In this document: piece by piece, positions 56,150 through 64,000 of the stretch
How positions within the stretch are numbered: the stretch's first letter is position 1
Layout: each line of letters starts with the position of its first letter
Assembly: GCF_012276695.1 (NCBI RefSeq)
Contig: NZ_CP038852.1
Location: forward strand, 558,001 to 622,000
Reading direction: 5' to 3'
DNA length: 64,000 nt
Source: Candidatus Pelagibacter giovannonii
Lineage (GTDB): Bacteria; Pseudomonadota; Alphaproteobacteria; Pelagibacterales; Pelagibacteraceae
Made by a program: the position numbers and the translations under genes
Notes under the pieces: generated by a model
Databases searched by the model: none
The model's input: the letters and a program-made list of their open reading frames with translations, nothing else
What the model was told of the DNA's origin: nothing

Positions 56150-57095
56150 AAAATTTATGATTCAATATTTTATTTAATCTTAAATACTTATGCAATACCC
56201 GATTATGAAAAAATATATACATAATTCCTAAAAGACTTACTTTTTTATTAAAAGTAATACTAAAAAAAAGATATAAGTAGTTTATTATAAGGTTTTTATA
56301 TTTAAATAATGGCTTGTATGTAACCAGTCCAGAGTCATTGGGATTAAAACTTTTATCCTCTTCTAAATAGTTTAATCGCTGAACATTTCTTGAGCGTCCA
56401 AATTGTTTTTTATCTTCTAAAGATTTATTTTCATCATTCTTGTCAAAATCCTCCTCTATGTACATACCTATTTGAATATATTTTCCTTTATAAAACCCAC
56501 GTTCACCAGGAATTTTTTTAACATTTTTTTCACAATCCATCCTTACATGTTCACTATAAACGATTAAATCTTTTCTAATAAACGGATAAACATGCCTTCT
56601 TAAAAAATCAATGTCCCATACATATAGGCTTTTTTTTTTCTTTATATAATTTTCTCTCCATTTATGCCATTTGTCCTCAATTGCTATCTTGGGTTTTTTA
56701 CCCCCATACAAGCCACCAAGCATTACGTTGTAAGAACCTGGATTCTCTCTACACACGTGGTATTTAAATTCATTTGAAAGCCAATCATCTAAAAGATTTT
56801 TATCTCTTTCAAATAGTCTTGTGTCGCAATCTCTCACAGCAACTACCTCGTGGCCCTCTTCCATGGGTAACATTCTCCACATAAGACCCTCGAAAGGATA
56901 TTTTTCATCTTTTACTATTAATTCAACATTTTTATGTTTTGACACTTCATCTATAAATACTTTTTCTATTTTGTTTGATATATAAACTCTAACTGTCCAA
57001 TCACTAAACAGGTTTTTTGCAATTTCAATATTTTTTATCAAACCCTTTCTGTACCATTGTTCTTCTCCAAAAATAGAATAGCTAATTATTTTCAT
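56133..57095 (-). CDS. Putative GT-A glycosyltransferase of uncharacterised family
   Basis: 320 aa. ISYSIFGEEQWYRKGLIKNI at the N-terminus, then GLMWRMLP, VAVRDCDTRLFERDKNLLDDWL (a DxDxR-like metal/nucleotide site) and VCRENPGSYNVMLGGLYGGK. The DCDTR...E/R...W pattern followed by LGGxxGGK recurs in LPS-cluster proteins without assigned function. No membrane anchor apart from a hydrophobic stretch near residue 280. Its first ~33 codons are repeated as a relic at 58180-58278. Confidence 0.65.
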   Translation of the reverse strand: MKIISYSIFGEEQWYRKGLIKNIEIAKNLFSDWTVRVYISNKIEKVFIDEVSKHKNVELIVKDEKYPFEGLMWRMLPMEEGHEVVAVRDCDTRLFERDKNLLDDWLSNEFKYHVCRENPGSYNVMLGGLYGGKKPKIAIEDKWHKWRENYIKKKKSLYVWDIDFLRRHVYPFIRKDLIVYSEHVRMDCEKNVKKIPGERGFYKGKYIQIGMYIEEDFDKNDENKSLEDKKQFGRSRNVQRLNYLEEDKSFNPNDSGLVTYKPLFKYKNLIINYLYLFFSITFNKKVSLLGIMYIFFHNRVLHKYLRLNKILNHKFFETYK

Positions 57096-57106
57096 TATAA
57101 GAATTT
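57021..57106. repeat. 86-bp direct repeat, copy 1 (5' end of intact gene)
   Basis: Covers the first ~25 codons of the 56133-57095 gene plus 11 bp upstream. It matches 58204-58289 at 80 of 86 positions by my alignment, same orientation. The two copies bracket the plus-strand epimerase gene. Confidence 0.9.
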
Positions 57107-57185
57107 GATTACAAAATTAGATTATTAGATGTGTTTATATTTATATATAAATAGATATACATCATATAAAAATAAAATAAAATAT

Positions 57186-58130
57186 ATGAAAATACTTGTT
57201 GTTGGTGGAGCGGGGTATGTTGGTGGATCTGTTACAGATATATTACTTGAAAAAAATTATGATTTTACTGTTTATGATAAATTGCTTTATGAGACTGAAT
57301 ATCTAAAAAATTGTGATTTTATCTATGGAGATGTAAGAGATTATGAAAAAATAAATAAAGTATTAAAAAATTATGATTGTGTAATTTGGATAGCAGCATT
57401 AGTTGGGGATGGAGCTTGTTCAATAAATCCAGAAATTACTAATGATATAAATTTTAAAGCAGTAAAAAACTTATCTAAAAACTTTGATGGAAGAATTATT
57501 TTTTTTTCTACATGCTCTGTGTATGGAAAACAAACTGGAATATTAGATGAAAATTCAAATCTTAACCCTCTATCAGCATATGCAGAAACAAAATTAAAAG
57601 CTGAAAACGTTCTTACAAATAAAAATGCAATTATCTTTAGATTGGGAACTTTATTTGGGTTATCTGACTTGCACTCAAGAATTAGAATGGATCTTGTGAT
57701 AAATACGTTAACTGCTCGAGCATTTTTAGATAATAAAATTAACATTTTTGGTGGTGAACAATATAGACCTTTATTGCACGTAAAAGACTCTGCAAGGGCA
57801 ATAGTAGACTCTATAACAAAAAAAGAGGTGGGTGTATTTAATTTGGCATTTGAAAATTATAAAATAATTGATATTGCATATTTAGTTCGGGAGCACTTTC
57901 CAAACTTAGAAATTAATATAACAGAAATACCTTTTCAAGATAATAGAACTTATATGGTAAATAAAGATAAGTCTTTAAAATATTTAAATTTTGAGGCTAA
58001 GATAACACCCCAAGATGGAGTTGAAGAAGTAAAAAAACTTTTAATCAATAAAAGAATTAAAGATTTTAACGATCTAAGATATCACAATCAAAAATACTTA
58101 GAATATTTTAAAAATAAAATTGAGTTGTAA
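57186..58130 (+). CDS. NAD-dependent nucleotide-sugar epimerase/dehydratase
   Basis: 314 aa. ILVVGGAGYVGGSVTDILL is the Rossmann motif, GDVRDYEKI, STCSVYG (catalytic Ser) and SAYAETKLKAENVL (YxxxK), FGGEQYRPLLHVKDSARA. Start set at ATG 57186 where homology begins; codons back to 57129 are not needed. It is opposite in strand to its neighbours and framed by the 86-bp direct repeats, so it was probably inserted as a unit. Sugar specificity unknown. Confidence 0.87.
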   Translation: MKILVVGGAGYVGGSVTDILLEKNYDFTVYDKLLYETEYLKNCDFIYGDVRDYEKINKVLKNYDCVIWIAALVGDGACSINPEITNDINFKAVKNLSKNFDGRIIFFSTCSVYGKQTGILDENSNLNPLSAYAETKLKAENVLTNKNAIIFRLGTLFGLSDLHSRIRMDLVINTLTARAFLDNKINIFGGEQYRPLLHVKDSARAIVDSITKKEVGVFNLAFENYKIIDIAYLVREHFPNLEINITEIPFQDNRTYMVNKDKSLKYLNFEAKITPQDGVEEVKKLLINKRIKDFNDLRYHNQKYLEYFKNKIEL

Positions 58131-58179
58131 TTTACAAAATTAATATTTAATTTCTAAAGAGTTTTAAATTTTCTTTGTA

Positions 58180-58278
58180 TCAATCTTTCAATAAGTTTTT
58201 GGTAGTTTCAATATTTTTTATCAAACCCTTTCTGTAACATTGTTCTTCCCAAAAAATAGAATAGCTAATTATTTTCAC
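58180..58278 (-). pseudogene. Relic of the 5' end of the 56133-57095 gene
   Basis: Reads VKIISYSIFWEEQCYRKGL... and stops at a TGA after KNLLKD, where the intact gene has KNLFSDW. The ATG is now GTG, and Gly to Trp and Trp to Cys changes are present. The GTG overlaps the last base of the ABC exporter stop (TAGTG), which is how a real downstream operon gene would be coupled. So this is likely the original position of the gene, left behind when the epimerase cassette and a full copy were inserted. Confidence 0.82.
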
Positions 58279-58289
58279 TATAAGAGTTT
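58204..58289. repeat. 86-bp direct repeat, copy 2
   Basis: Second copy of 57021-57106 (six mismatches). It lies across the end of the ABC exporter gene and the relic gene fragment. Confidence 0.9.
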
Positions 58290-60044
58290 AATTTTTTTTT
58301 CTTTTATTTCAAAAATCTTATTGCATTCACTCAGTACACTTTTTCTATGTGATACGAGCAGTATTGTTTTATATTTACTTAATTCATTGATTGAATAAAT
58401 GATTTTCTTTTCTGTCTCAATATCTAATGAGCTTGTTGGCTCATCCATTATTATAATATCTGGATTATTATATAGTGCTCTTGCTATCGATATTCTTTGC
58501 TTTTGACCACCAGAAAGCTGAACACCTTTTTCTCCAATAACTGCGTCTAAATTTTTTTTGTTGACATTAAATTGAGCAATTTCAAGACATTCTTGCACTC
58601 TCTCTATATTAATTAAGCTTTCATCAATTCCAAAAGCAATATTCTTAACTAAAGTATCATCTATTAAATACGGTTCTTGAGGAACAAAAGATATTTTTTT
58701 TCTCCATTTGACTAGATCTTTCTGTCTTAATTCTTGACCATCTACAAGATACTTTCCTGTATAAGAGTTTAGAAGTGTCAAAATAATATTTAAAAAGGTT
58801 GTTTTTCCCGAACCAGACTCACCAACTACTCCTATAAAATCATTTTTAACTATTTTAATAGAAACATCCTTTAAAACATGATCTTTATTATCATCATATT
58901 TAAAACTTACATTTTTTAGTTCAATTTCTTTTTCAAATTTTATTTGATCAACCTGATCATCCTCTTCGTTAATCTTATTTGATTTGATTATTTCTGTGTT
59001 TTCTTTATTTAATTCATTGTAAATTAAGTTAACAACAGTAGATCCATATCTTAGGCCTGTAATAGAATTCAATGATCTATTGACAGAGGGTAGTATTTTG
59101 AAAGATACAGCAACATATACTCCTAGCTGGATAATCAATTCATTTATATTTGAACTTGATAAAACGATGACTATTACAGCTACAACTAATAAAATTAAAA
59201 CTAAATATTCCATGCCAATATTTGGAATTTTGGATAGAAAAAAAGTATTTCTGTCCATATCTGCTGCAATTCTATTGTGAAAGAAAAATTTTTTTTTAAA
59301 AAACTTTTCTATTCCATAAAATTTAATTATCTTAAAATTTTCAAAAGCTTGATAAAGGTTTTTTAATTTAAGAGCATCATGATCTTGTCTTTTCTTGCCC
59401 CAAATTTTAACCCTACTTTTTATGAGTATGTAATACAGGCTTATTATAATTCCAGTAATTGTTATAAGTATCAATGATAATTGTGGATTAAATACTAGTA
59501 GCAAAAATGCAAACCCTATCATTATAGAGCCTTCGGTTATTAATGTTATTATAGCGCTCATTATTGTGCCAGCAAATACCGAAGATTCTTTTAAAACTGT
59601 AGATGTTAAGACCGAGCTATTAGATTTTAAATAAAATTCATATTCTTGATTAATGTAAACATTAAATAATTTTTCACTCACATGTTTTTGTATATCCATT
59701 ATAAATTTTGAACCTAACCATGCTACTAAAATTAAAAAAAAGAATTTAAATGTAAAAATAAACAAAATAAAAATAAAGAAAATAATTCCTACTTGCTTAA
59801 CTGTCATAGATTTTAAGAAAATTAGTATATTTAAAAATAAGTCTGAGCTTAGACTTTGTTCTAAAGTAAAAATTAGTTTTTCAGGGTCTGATATAAAGTG
59901 TAAAGCTGGAATAATTAGCGTTATCCCAAAGACTTCTAGTATCGTCGCTACAAGAATAAGGAGAACCATTTTATATAAAAGAAAAGTTTTTTTTTTCCCT
60001 AAAATAAAATGAATATTAGATATAAATTTAAAATAGTCTCTCAT
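58278..60044 (-). CDS. ABC exporter / lipid-linked oligosaccharide flippase (PglK/MsbA type)
   Basis: 588 aa. Six helices in residues ~20-330, then the ATPase domain: Walker A GVVGESGSGKTTFLN, Q-loop FVPQEPYLI, signature VQLSGGQKQRISIARALY, Walker B IIIMDEPTSSLD and H-loop LLVSHRKS. It acts as a homodimer to flip or export a glycolipid. No Wzx flippase is visible in the window, so this may be the translocase for repeat units. Its ATG directly follows the stop of the corrected upstream gene (TAAATG). Confidence 0.92.
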   Translation of the reverse strand: MRDYFKFISNIHFILGKKKTFLLYKMVLLILVATILEVFGITLIIPALHFISDPEKLIFTLEQSLSSDLFLNILIFLKSMTVKQVGIIFFIFILFIFTFKFFFLILVAWLGSKFIMDIQKHVSEKLFNVYINQEYEFYLKSNSSVLTSTVLKESSVFAGTIMSAIITLITEGSIMIGFAFLLLVFNPQLSLILITITGIIISLYYILIKSRVKIWGKKRQDHDALKLKNLYQAFENFKIIKFYGIEKFFKKKFFFHNRIAADMDRNTFFLSKIPNIGMEYLVLILLVVAVIVIVLSSSNINELIIQLGVYVAVSFKILPSVNRSLNSITGLRYGSTVVNLIYNELNKENTEIIKSNKINEEDDQVDQIKFEKEIELKNVSFKYDDNKDHVLKDVSIKIVKNDFIGVVGESGSGKTTFLNIILTLLNSYTGKYLVDGQELRQKDLVKWRKKISFVPQEPYLIDDTLVKNIAFGIDESLINIERVQECLEIAQFNVNKKNLDAVIGEKGVQLSGGQKQRISIARALYNNPDIIIMDEPTSSLDIETEKKIIYSINELSKYKTILLVSHRKSVLSECNKIFEIKEKKIKLL

Positions 60045-61111
60045 TTAATTTTTAAAAAGTTTAAGGTTTTTTGTATACCATCGTTTACAACATAAGGCTC
60101 CTTCACCTTCAACGATAAAAGAATATTTTTTAATATTTATTACACTTTTTTTTTTTATATTTTTAATTACCAAATTATAAATTTCATTTTGATTATTATC
60201 CACCACGGTATATCCTTTTTTTTTATAATAGAATAATTTTCTGATAAGAGAATATCTCGATCAATTTTATTATAAGGAACAATTTTTTTTAACTTTTTAT
60301 ATTTCTTGTTTATAAACAGGCAATTTTTAAAATATGGAATTCTTCCAGCAGGAAAATTATTTACGTAAAAAAAAAATTTATCAAAAAGCGATGCATAAGC
60401 ATGTATTCCAGATGTGCTTCCTACAATAAATTCACATTTCTTAAACAGCATAAATTCAATTAATTCAATGTTTTGTATACCTTCATTTTTTATGATATTA
60501 TTAAAATCAATATATTTTTTATTTTTTAAATAAAAATTTTCGTTATTTTTTCTGCTCATTCTAATTACTGTATAATTAAGTTTTATTAATTTATTAATTA
60601 ACTTTTTGTAATTTGAAAATTTAAAATTTCGCGGTTCTTTATATTTTTCGTTATAGTAACCATTGTCTCTTCCAAAAATACAAACAAATTTTCCATTTAT
60701 TTTATTGGTTTTTTTCCAATGTTGAAAAATTTTTTCATATTTTTTTTGAAATATAAATTTTTTTTTATTTCTTAAAAAAGAATCATAAAATCTATATGGA
60801 GAACCATATTCAATTCTTGGAAAATCATGATGAATCCACCTTAAATTAGCATAAAAAATAGAAAGGAATTTTAATCTTTTTTGAACTTTGTAAAAAATTT
60901 CTATCAAATCACTAATTATTTTATTTTCTAGAAAAATTATTTTTTTATTTTGATAATTTTTTTTTAAAAAATCGTATACAAATCGATTAATAATTTTATC
61001 AGGATTTGAAACTATGATTAAATAATTATATTTTTTTTCTGAAAAAAAACGTATTGTGTTCAAAATTAAGTGGCCAATAGTCTCTACTCTTAAACTAGCA
61101 AACTTTATCAT
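60045..61111 (-). CDS. TIGR04372-type glycosyltransferase, C-terminal frameshift
   Basis: The N-terminus ASLRVETIGHLILNTIRFF, HHDFPRIEYGSPYRF, FVCIFGRDNGYYNEKYKEPRNFKFSNYKKLINKL (the GRDxxY...R...Y segment), RMSRKNNE and FIVGSTSGIHAYASLF fit a group of surface-glycan transferases I recall as TIGR04372. The raw frame ends at 60167; with one more T in the T9 run 60216-60224 it continues KGYTVVDNNQNEIYNLV to a TAA at 60045 abutting the ABC exporter ATG, giving ~355 aa. That spacing strongly favours the longer form. Confidence 0.75.
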
Positions 61112-61968
61112 AATTTTTTAATATTCTTTGAAGAATTGTCTTAGTCTTGTTTATTTTTATTCCTGTTTTTTTTATAAAAATTTTATTGTTAATAATTTTA
61201 TGACTTTCGGTATTACCTTGAGCTACAACTTTTGATGAACTATTAAAATGTTTAATAATAATTTTTATTATATTTCCAAGTTTTTCAGGCAAGGAGGATG
61301 AAATCTCAAATGTTCCTTTAATTTTTTTAATTTTTTTTAACTTTACTAAAATTGAAAATATTTCATATGTGTCAATAAAATTATTAAAACTTTTATTATA
61401 ATTATAAATTTTTATAACTTCATTGTTTTTAATTGACTTAATAATCTTTGAAAACCAAGGTCTATTGTGATCTATTTTTTTTGTAATTACTCCTGGCAAT
61501 CTTAAATTTACATAATTTTTATTGCATTTTTGTACTTCAAACTCCCCTTTTTTTTTAGTTTGAGCATATGTATTAATAATTTTATTTTTTTTTTAATACA
61601 ATTGATAAATTTTAATTCACTGACTCTTATTGTTGAAAGATTGACAAACAAAGACTTTTTTTTTTGTAAATTAAAAATTTTAACAAGCTTTCTTAATGCC
61701 AGAATATTTGACTCAAAAAAAAATTTTTTTTTTTTTTTTTAGAAAACTCATGAACTGCTATACAGTTTATATATAAATCGAAATTAATTTTTTTATTTAT
61801 CAAATATTGAAAAGGATCGTTAGTTCTAATCATTTTAGATTTTGCATCTTTTGATTTACTTATAACTAATTTGTTTCTTTCCAGTCCAACAATATCTGAT
61901 TTGTTCTTAAAATATTTGAACAAATCTTTTCCAATTTGACCTTTGGATCCTGCTATCAGAATTGACAT
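61095..61968 (-). pseudogene. RmlD-like NAD(P)-dependent sugar reductase/epimerase, two frameshifts
   Basis: Three segments join: 61968-61741 (ILIAGSKGQIGKDLFKYF, NCIAVHEFSK), 61723-61595 (ESNILALRKLVKIF, FVNLSTIRVSELKF) and 61584-61095 (NTYAQTKKKGEFEVQ, NLRLPGVITKK). Together they supply the GxxGxxG motif, catalytic Ser/Thr and YxxxK. Breaks are T17 61724-61740 and T10 61585-61594; one extra base in each restores ~292 residues. The stop overlaps the next gene by 17 bp. It starts directly after the E1-beta gene. Confidence 0.75.
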
Positions 61969-63054
61969 TTAGAATGGTCCTTTAAACAAAGGATTTGGTA
62001 TGTCTATTTCTTTAGTTGAAATTTTTTTTATATTTTCTTTAACTTTTTTTTGAATATTCTTATTAACTTTCAATCCTCTCATTATTTTATCACATATAAT
62101 TTGGGTGTTTGTGTAAACATTTTTTAAATATCCTCTTGAACTTGGTGTTGGATGATCAGGAAAACCCAACCTAATAGGGGATGCTTTTAGATTAGAAAAA
62201 CATTTTTCAGTAATTTGAGATGCTATCTCTGATCCTATACCTAAAAATTTAAATCCAGTATCAATTGTTAAAAGTCTACCAGTTTGATTGACTGAGGTAA
62301 TAATTTTTTTTAAATTTAATGGTCTTAAAATTCTTAAATCAAATAGTGCAACATTAATCCCATATTTTTTTAAAATTTTAACAGCTTGCATGCTTTCAAT
62401 AACTCCATAGGAAGTCGCAACTATTGTAAAATCCTTTCCATTACTAAGAGCTTTTGGACCTTCATTTATATTGTTTACAAAAAATCCTTTATTAACTTTT
62501 TCACTTACATAGTGACACCATCTATGTTCAATTATCACAACTGGATTGTTATCTTTAATGGCTCCAATTATTAAACCTTTTGTGTCATTTGGAAAAGTTG
62601 GCATTATCACTTTTAACCCAGGTATTGAGCTAAAAATGTTTTCCAAAGATTGAGAGTGAGCTGGACCCTGCCCCCATCCTCTTCCAATAACTAATCTTAG
62701 TACAAGGGGAACTTTGTGTTTTCCATTACTTATATAGCTAGCTTTTGCAGCATTATTAAAAATTTGCTCCATTGCAAGCAGTGCAAACTCTACCCTATGA
62801 AAATTTAAGACAGGTCTCATTCCATTAATTGCAGCACCTATTGATATGCCCCCAAGTGCCGACTCGGATAACGGCATCTCAATTATTTGATTTTTTTTAA
62901 AATGAGACGAAAGATCTTTTGTAGTTCCATAGAAGCTTGATGGATCAGCGACACCCTCTGATATTAACAATATATTCTTAATTCTTTTTTGAGCACAAAT
63001 AAGGGCATCCCGAATCGCCTCTGAACCTGTCATTAATTTATAGTTATTGTTCAT
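61969..63054 (-). CDS. TPP-dependent dehydrogenase E1 beta-like subunit
   Basis: 361 aa. Pyrimidine-binding and C-terminal transketolase domains: ALICAQKRIKNILLISEGVADPSSFYGTTKDL, EMPLSESALGGISIGAAINGMRPV, RLVIGRGWGQGPAHSQSLENIFSSIPGLKVIMP and PVVIIEHRWCHY. The partner E1 alpha gene is 2 bp upstream. No lipoyl E2 gene is nearby, so it may act on sugar or keto-acid substrates for glycan synthesis rather than in central metabolism. Substrate unknown. Confidence 0.85.
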   Translation of the reverse strand: MNNNYKLMTGSEAIRDALICAQKRIKNILLISEGVADPSSFYGTTKDLSSHFKKNQIIEMPLSESALGGISIGAAINGMRPVLNFHRVEFALLAMEQIFNNAAKASYISNGKHKVPLVLRLVIGRGWGQGPAHSQSLENIFSSIPGLKVIMPTFPNDTKGLIIGAIKDNNPVVIIEHRWCHYVSEKVNKGFFVNNINEGPKALSNGKDFTIVATSYGVIESMQAVKILKKYGINVALFDLRILRPLNLKKIITSVNQTGRLLTIDTGFKFLGIGSEIASQITEKCFSNLKASPIRLGFPDHPTPSSRGYLKNVYTNTQIICDKIMRGLKVNKNIQKKVKENIKKISTKEIDIPNPLFKGPF

Positions 63055-63056
63055 TT

Positions 63057-64000
63057 TTAATCACAATAAACGTTTAAACTTATATCTTTTTTATTTGGAA
63101 AAGGTGATTTTTCCGCAAATTTAAAGGCTTGATTACATATCTTTGTATTTTCTGAGTCTATCTTAGATATTAAATCTTTATAATTTATAAAATTTTTTGT
63201 AATAATTTTTTTGCAATAATTTAATGGATCTTTATTTTTCCAATAATTAAATTCTTTTAAAGACCTATATCCTAGTTTTAAATCATCTCCTGGGCCACAA
63301 TGTTCTTTAAACCTATATGTATCAAGAACGATCATTCCAGGGCCTCCACCATTTTTTATTTTTTTTATTGCTTGCTTGGAAGCATTAAAAACTTTATCAA
63401 TTTTATTTCCATCACAATAATATGTATCAATATCATAAAGTTTATCAAATTTTTTTATAAAGTTTTTAGGTTGTCTCTCGTTTATATGAGTCATGATAGA
63501 ATATTGATTGTTTTCACAGACAAAAAGGAGTGGGAGTTTTTTTAATATTGCAAAGTTTAATGTCTCATAAAATATTCCTTCCTCTATTGAACCATCTCCA
63601 AAAAAAGCAACTGCTATATTTTTTTTATTTTTCAATTTAATTGCTAATGCATCACCAGCGGCCAATGGGATACTGCTTGAAACAATTGGAACGCTCGCAA
63701 CCACTCCTGCTGACTCATCAAAAAGATGCATTGACCCTCCACGACCCTGGCAACAGCCAGTTTTTTTTCCATAAATTTCTGCAATCATTTTATTTATATT
63801 TCCGCCTTTAGCAATATAGTGAGCATGACACCTATGAGTACTATAAACTCTATCTGAAATATTTAAATTTTCACAAATGCCTACAGCGCTAGCTTCTTGT
63901 CCAATTGATAAGTGTACAGGACATCGCATTTTGCCCTCATTATACCTGGAGGATATTTCATTTTCTACAATTCTTATCAAGGATATTTTTTTATAAAAAT
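63057..64000 (-). CDS. TPP-dependent dehydrogenase E1 alpha-like subunit (5' end cut by window edge)
   Basis: At least 314 codons. RCPVHLSIGQEASAVG, STHRCHAHYIAKGG, GRGGSMHLFDESAGVVASVPIVSSSIPLAAG and the TPP motif VAFFGDGSIEEGIFYETLNFAILKKLPLLFVCENN. A TTG at 63980 could serve as start, but the frame stays open to base 64000 (YKKISLIRIVEN...), and relatives have residues there, so the true start is probably off the edge. Pairs with the E1 beta-like gene. Confidence 0.87.
   Translation of the reverse strand, partial: FYKKISLIRIVENEISSRYNEGKMRCPVHLSIGQEASAVGICENLNISDRVYSTHRCHAHYIAKGGNINKMIAEIYGKKTGCCQGRGGSMHLFDESAGVVASVPIVSSSIPLAAGDALAIKLKNKKNIAVAFFGDGSIEEGIFYETLNFAILKKLPLLFVCENNQYSIMTHINERQPKNFIKKFDKLYDIDTYYCDGNKIDKVFNASKQAIKKIKNGGGPGMIVLDTYRFKEHCGPGDDLKLGYRSLKEFNYWKNKDPLNYCKKIITKNFINYKDLISKIDSENTKICNQAFKFAEKSPFPNKKDISLNVYCD

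Larger units (their letters stand above)
19412..64000. other. Surface-polysaccharide island, HVR2-type (continues beyond the window)
   Basis: From the 5S gene to the right edge nearly every gene belongs to glycan assembly: nucleotide-sugar enzymes, glycosyltransferases, polymerase/ligase-like membrane proteins, an ABC exporter and sugar-modifying methyl-, acetyl- and carbamoyltransferases. Most genes read leftward; four short plus-strand patches (25076, 41592, 53820, 57186) break the pattern. Base composition is even more AT-rich, with long A/T runs. No transposase or integrase was seen, consistent with replacement by homologous recombination at the flanking rRNA genes. Confidence 0.85.

Noticed and set aside
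22282..61968. Programmed ribosomal frameshifting as a general explanation for the split genes
   Set aside because: No slippery-site plus pseudoknot layout is visible, several genes need two shifts, and all need one more base of the same homopolymer; loss of a base in the DNA or consensus is simpler.
19412..64000. CRISPR arrays or transposon ends suggested by many short A/T repeats
   Set aside because: The repeats are irregular low-complexity A/T runs with no regular spacing; no cas, transposase or terminal inverted repeats were seen.

Overview
The window looks like a Pelagibacterales (SAR11) chromosome. It is extremely AT-rich, genes are packed with 0-10 bp gaps or short overlaps, and the conserved half carries alphaproteobacterial neighbourhoods: yebC / RuvC-type nuclease / tolQRAB, coiled-coil protein / zapA / transketolase / gap / pgk / fba, a split pntAA-pntAB-pntB next to an aa3 oxidase subunit IV, and a DUF1013 (TrcR) gene. 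This assignment rests on gene content and remembered SAR11 synteny, not on a search.

Layout. (1) 1-6265, minus strand: cell-envelope Tol system (TolB cut by the window edge, TolA, TolR, TolQ), a phage-type RuvC-like resolvase, YebC, a YmdB-type phosphodiesterase, 5-formyl-THF cyclo-ligase, ZapA and a coiled-coil protein. (2) 6319-15259, plus strand: transketolase, GAPDH, PGK, class I aldolase, ThiE-like protein, EF-P, inositol monophosphatase, L31, TrcR, S21, initiator tRNA-Met and an accessory methyltransferase. (3) 15347-19411, minus strand: PntB, PntAB, PntAA, two tiny genes (cytochrome oxidase subunit IV, 36 aa; ribosomal protein L36, 41 aa), a sugar epimerase and a lone 5S rRNA gene. (4) 19412 to the right edge: about 44.6 kb of surface-polysaccharide genes, matching the SAR11 hypervariable region HVR2, which is known to sit between the 23S and 5S rRNA genes. 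The 5S gene points left, so 16S-23S should lie beyond the right edge.

The island contains: GDP-mannose dehydratase and GDP-fucose synthase; a WecA-type initiating transferase; a WaaL/Wzy-like ligase and a second polymerase-like protein; an ABC exporter; about a dozen glycosyltransferases; FkbM and class I methyltransferases; a NodU-type carbamoyltransferase; and three biosynthetic modules. Module A (38491-42554): class II aldolase, cupin protein, HldE-like kinase, an RpiB-nucleotidyltransferase fusion and a GT9 (heptosyltransferase-type) enzyme, which looks like an unusual activated-sugar route. Module B (49604-56149): WbpB-, WbpD-, WbpE-, HisH-, HisF- and WbpG-like genes in that transcriptional order, predicting a diacetamido-uronic acid with an acetamidino group. 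Module C (61095-64000): an RmlD-like reductase and a TPP-dependent E1 alpha/beta pair.

Ten island genes are interrupted at 13 places. At every place the frame is restored by adding one A/T to a homopolymer run, while the 19 kb of flanking core genes show none. This may be low-coverage consensus error, relaxed selection or slippage-based variation, and it changes the annotation of these genes. A duplicated 5' gene fragment (57021-57106 and 58204-58289) brackets an inserted epimerase gene. No transposase, integrase or CRISPR array was seen. Once the interrupted genes are joined, no stretch over 300 bp is without a gene.
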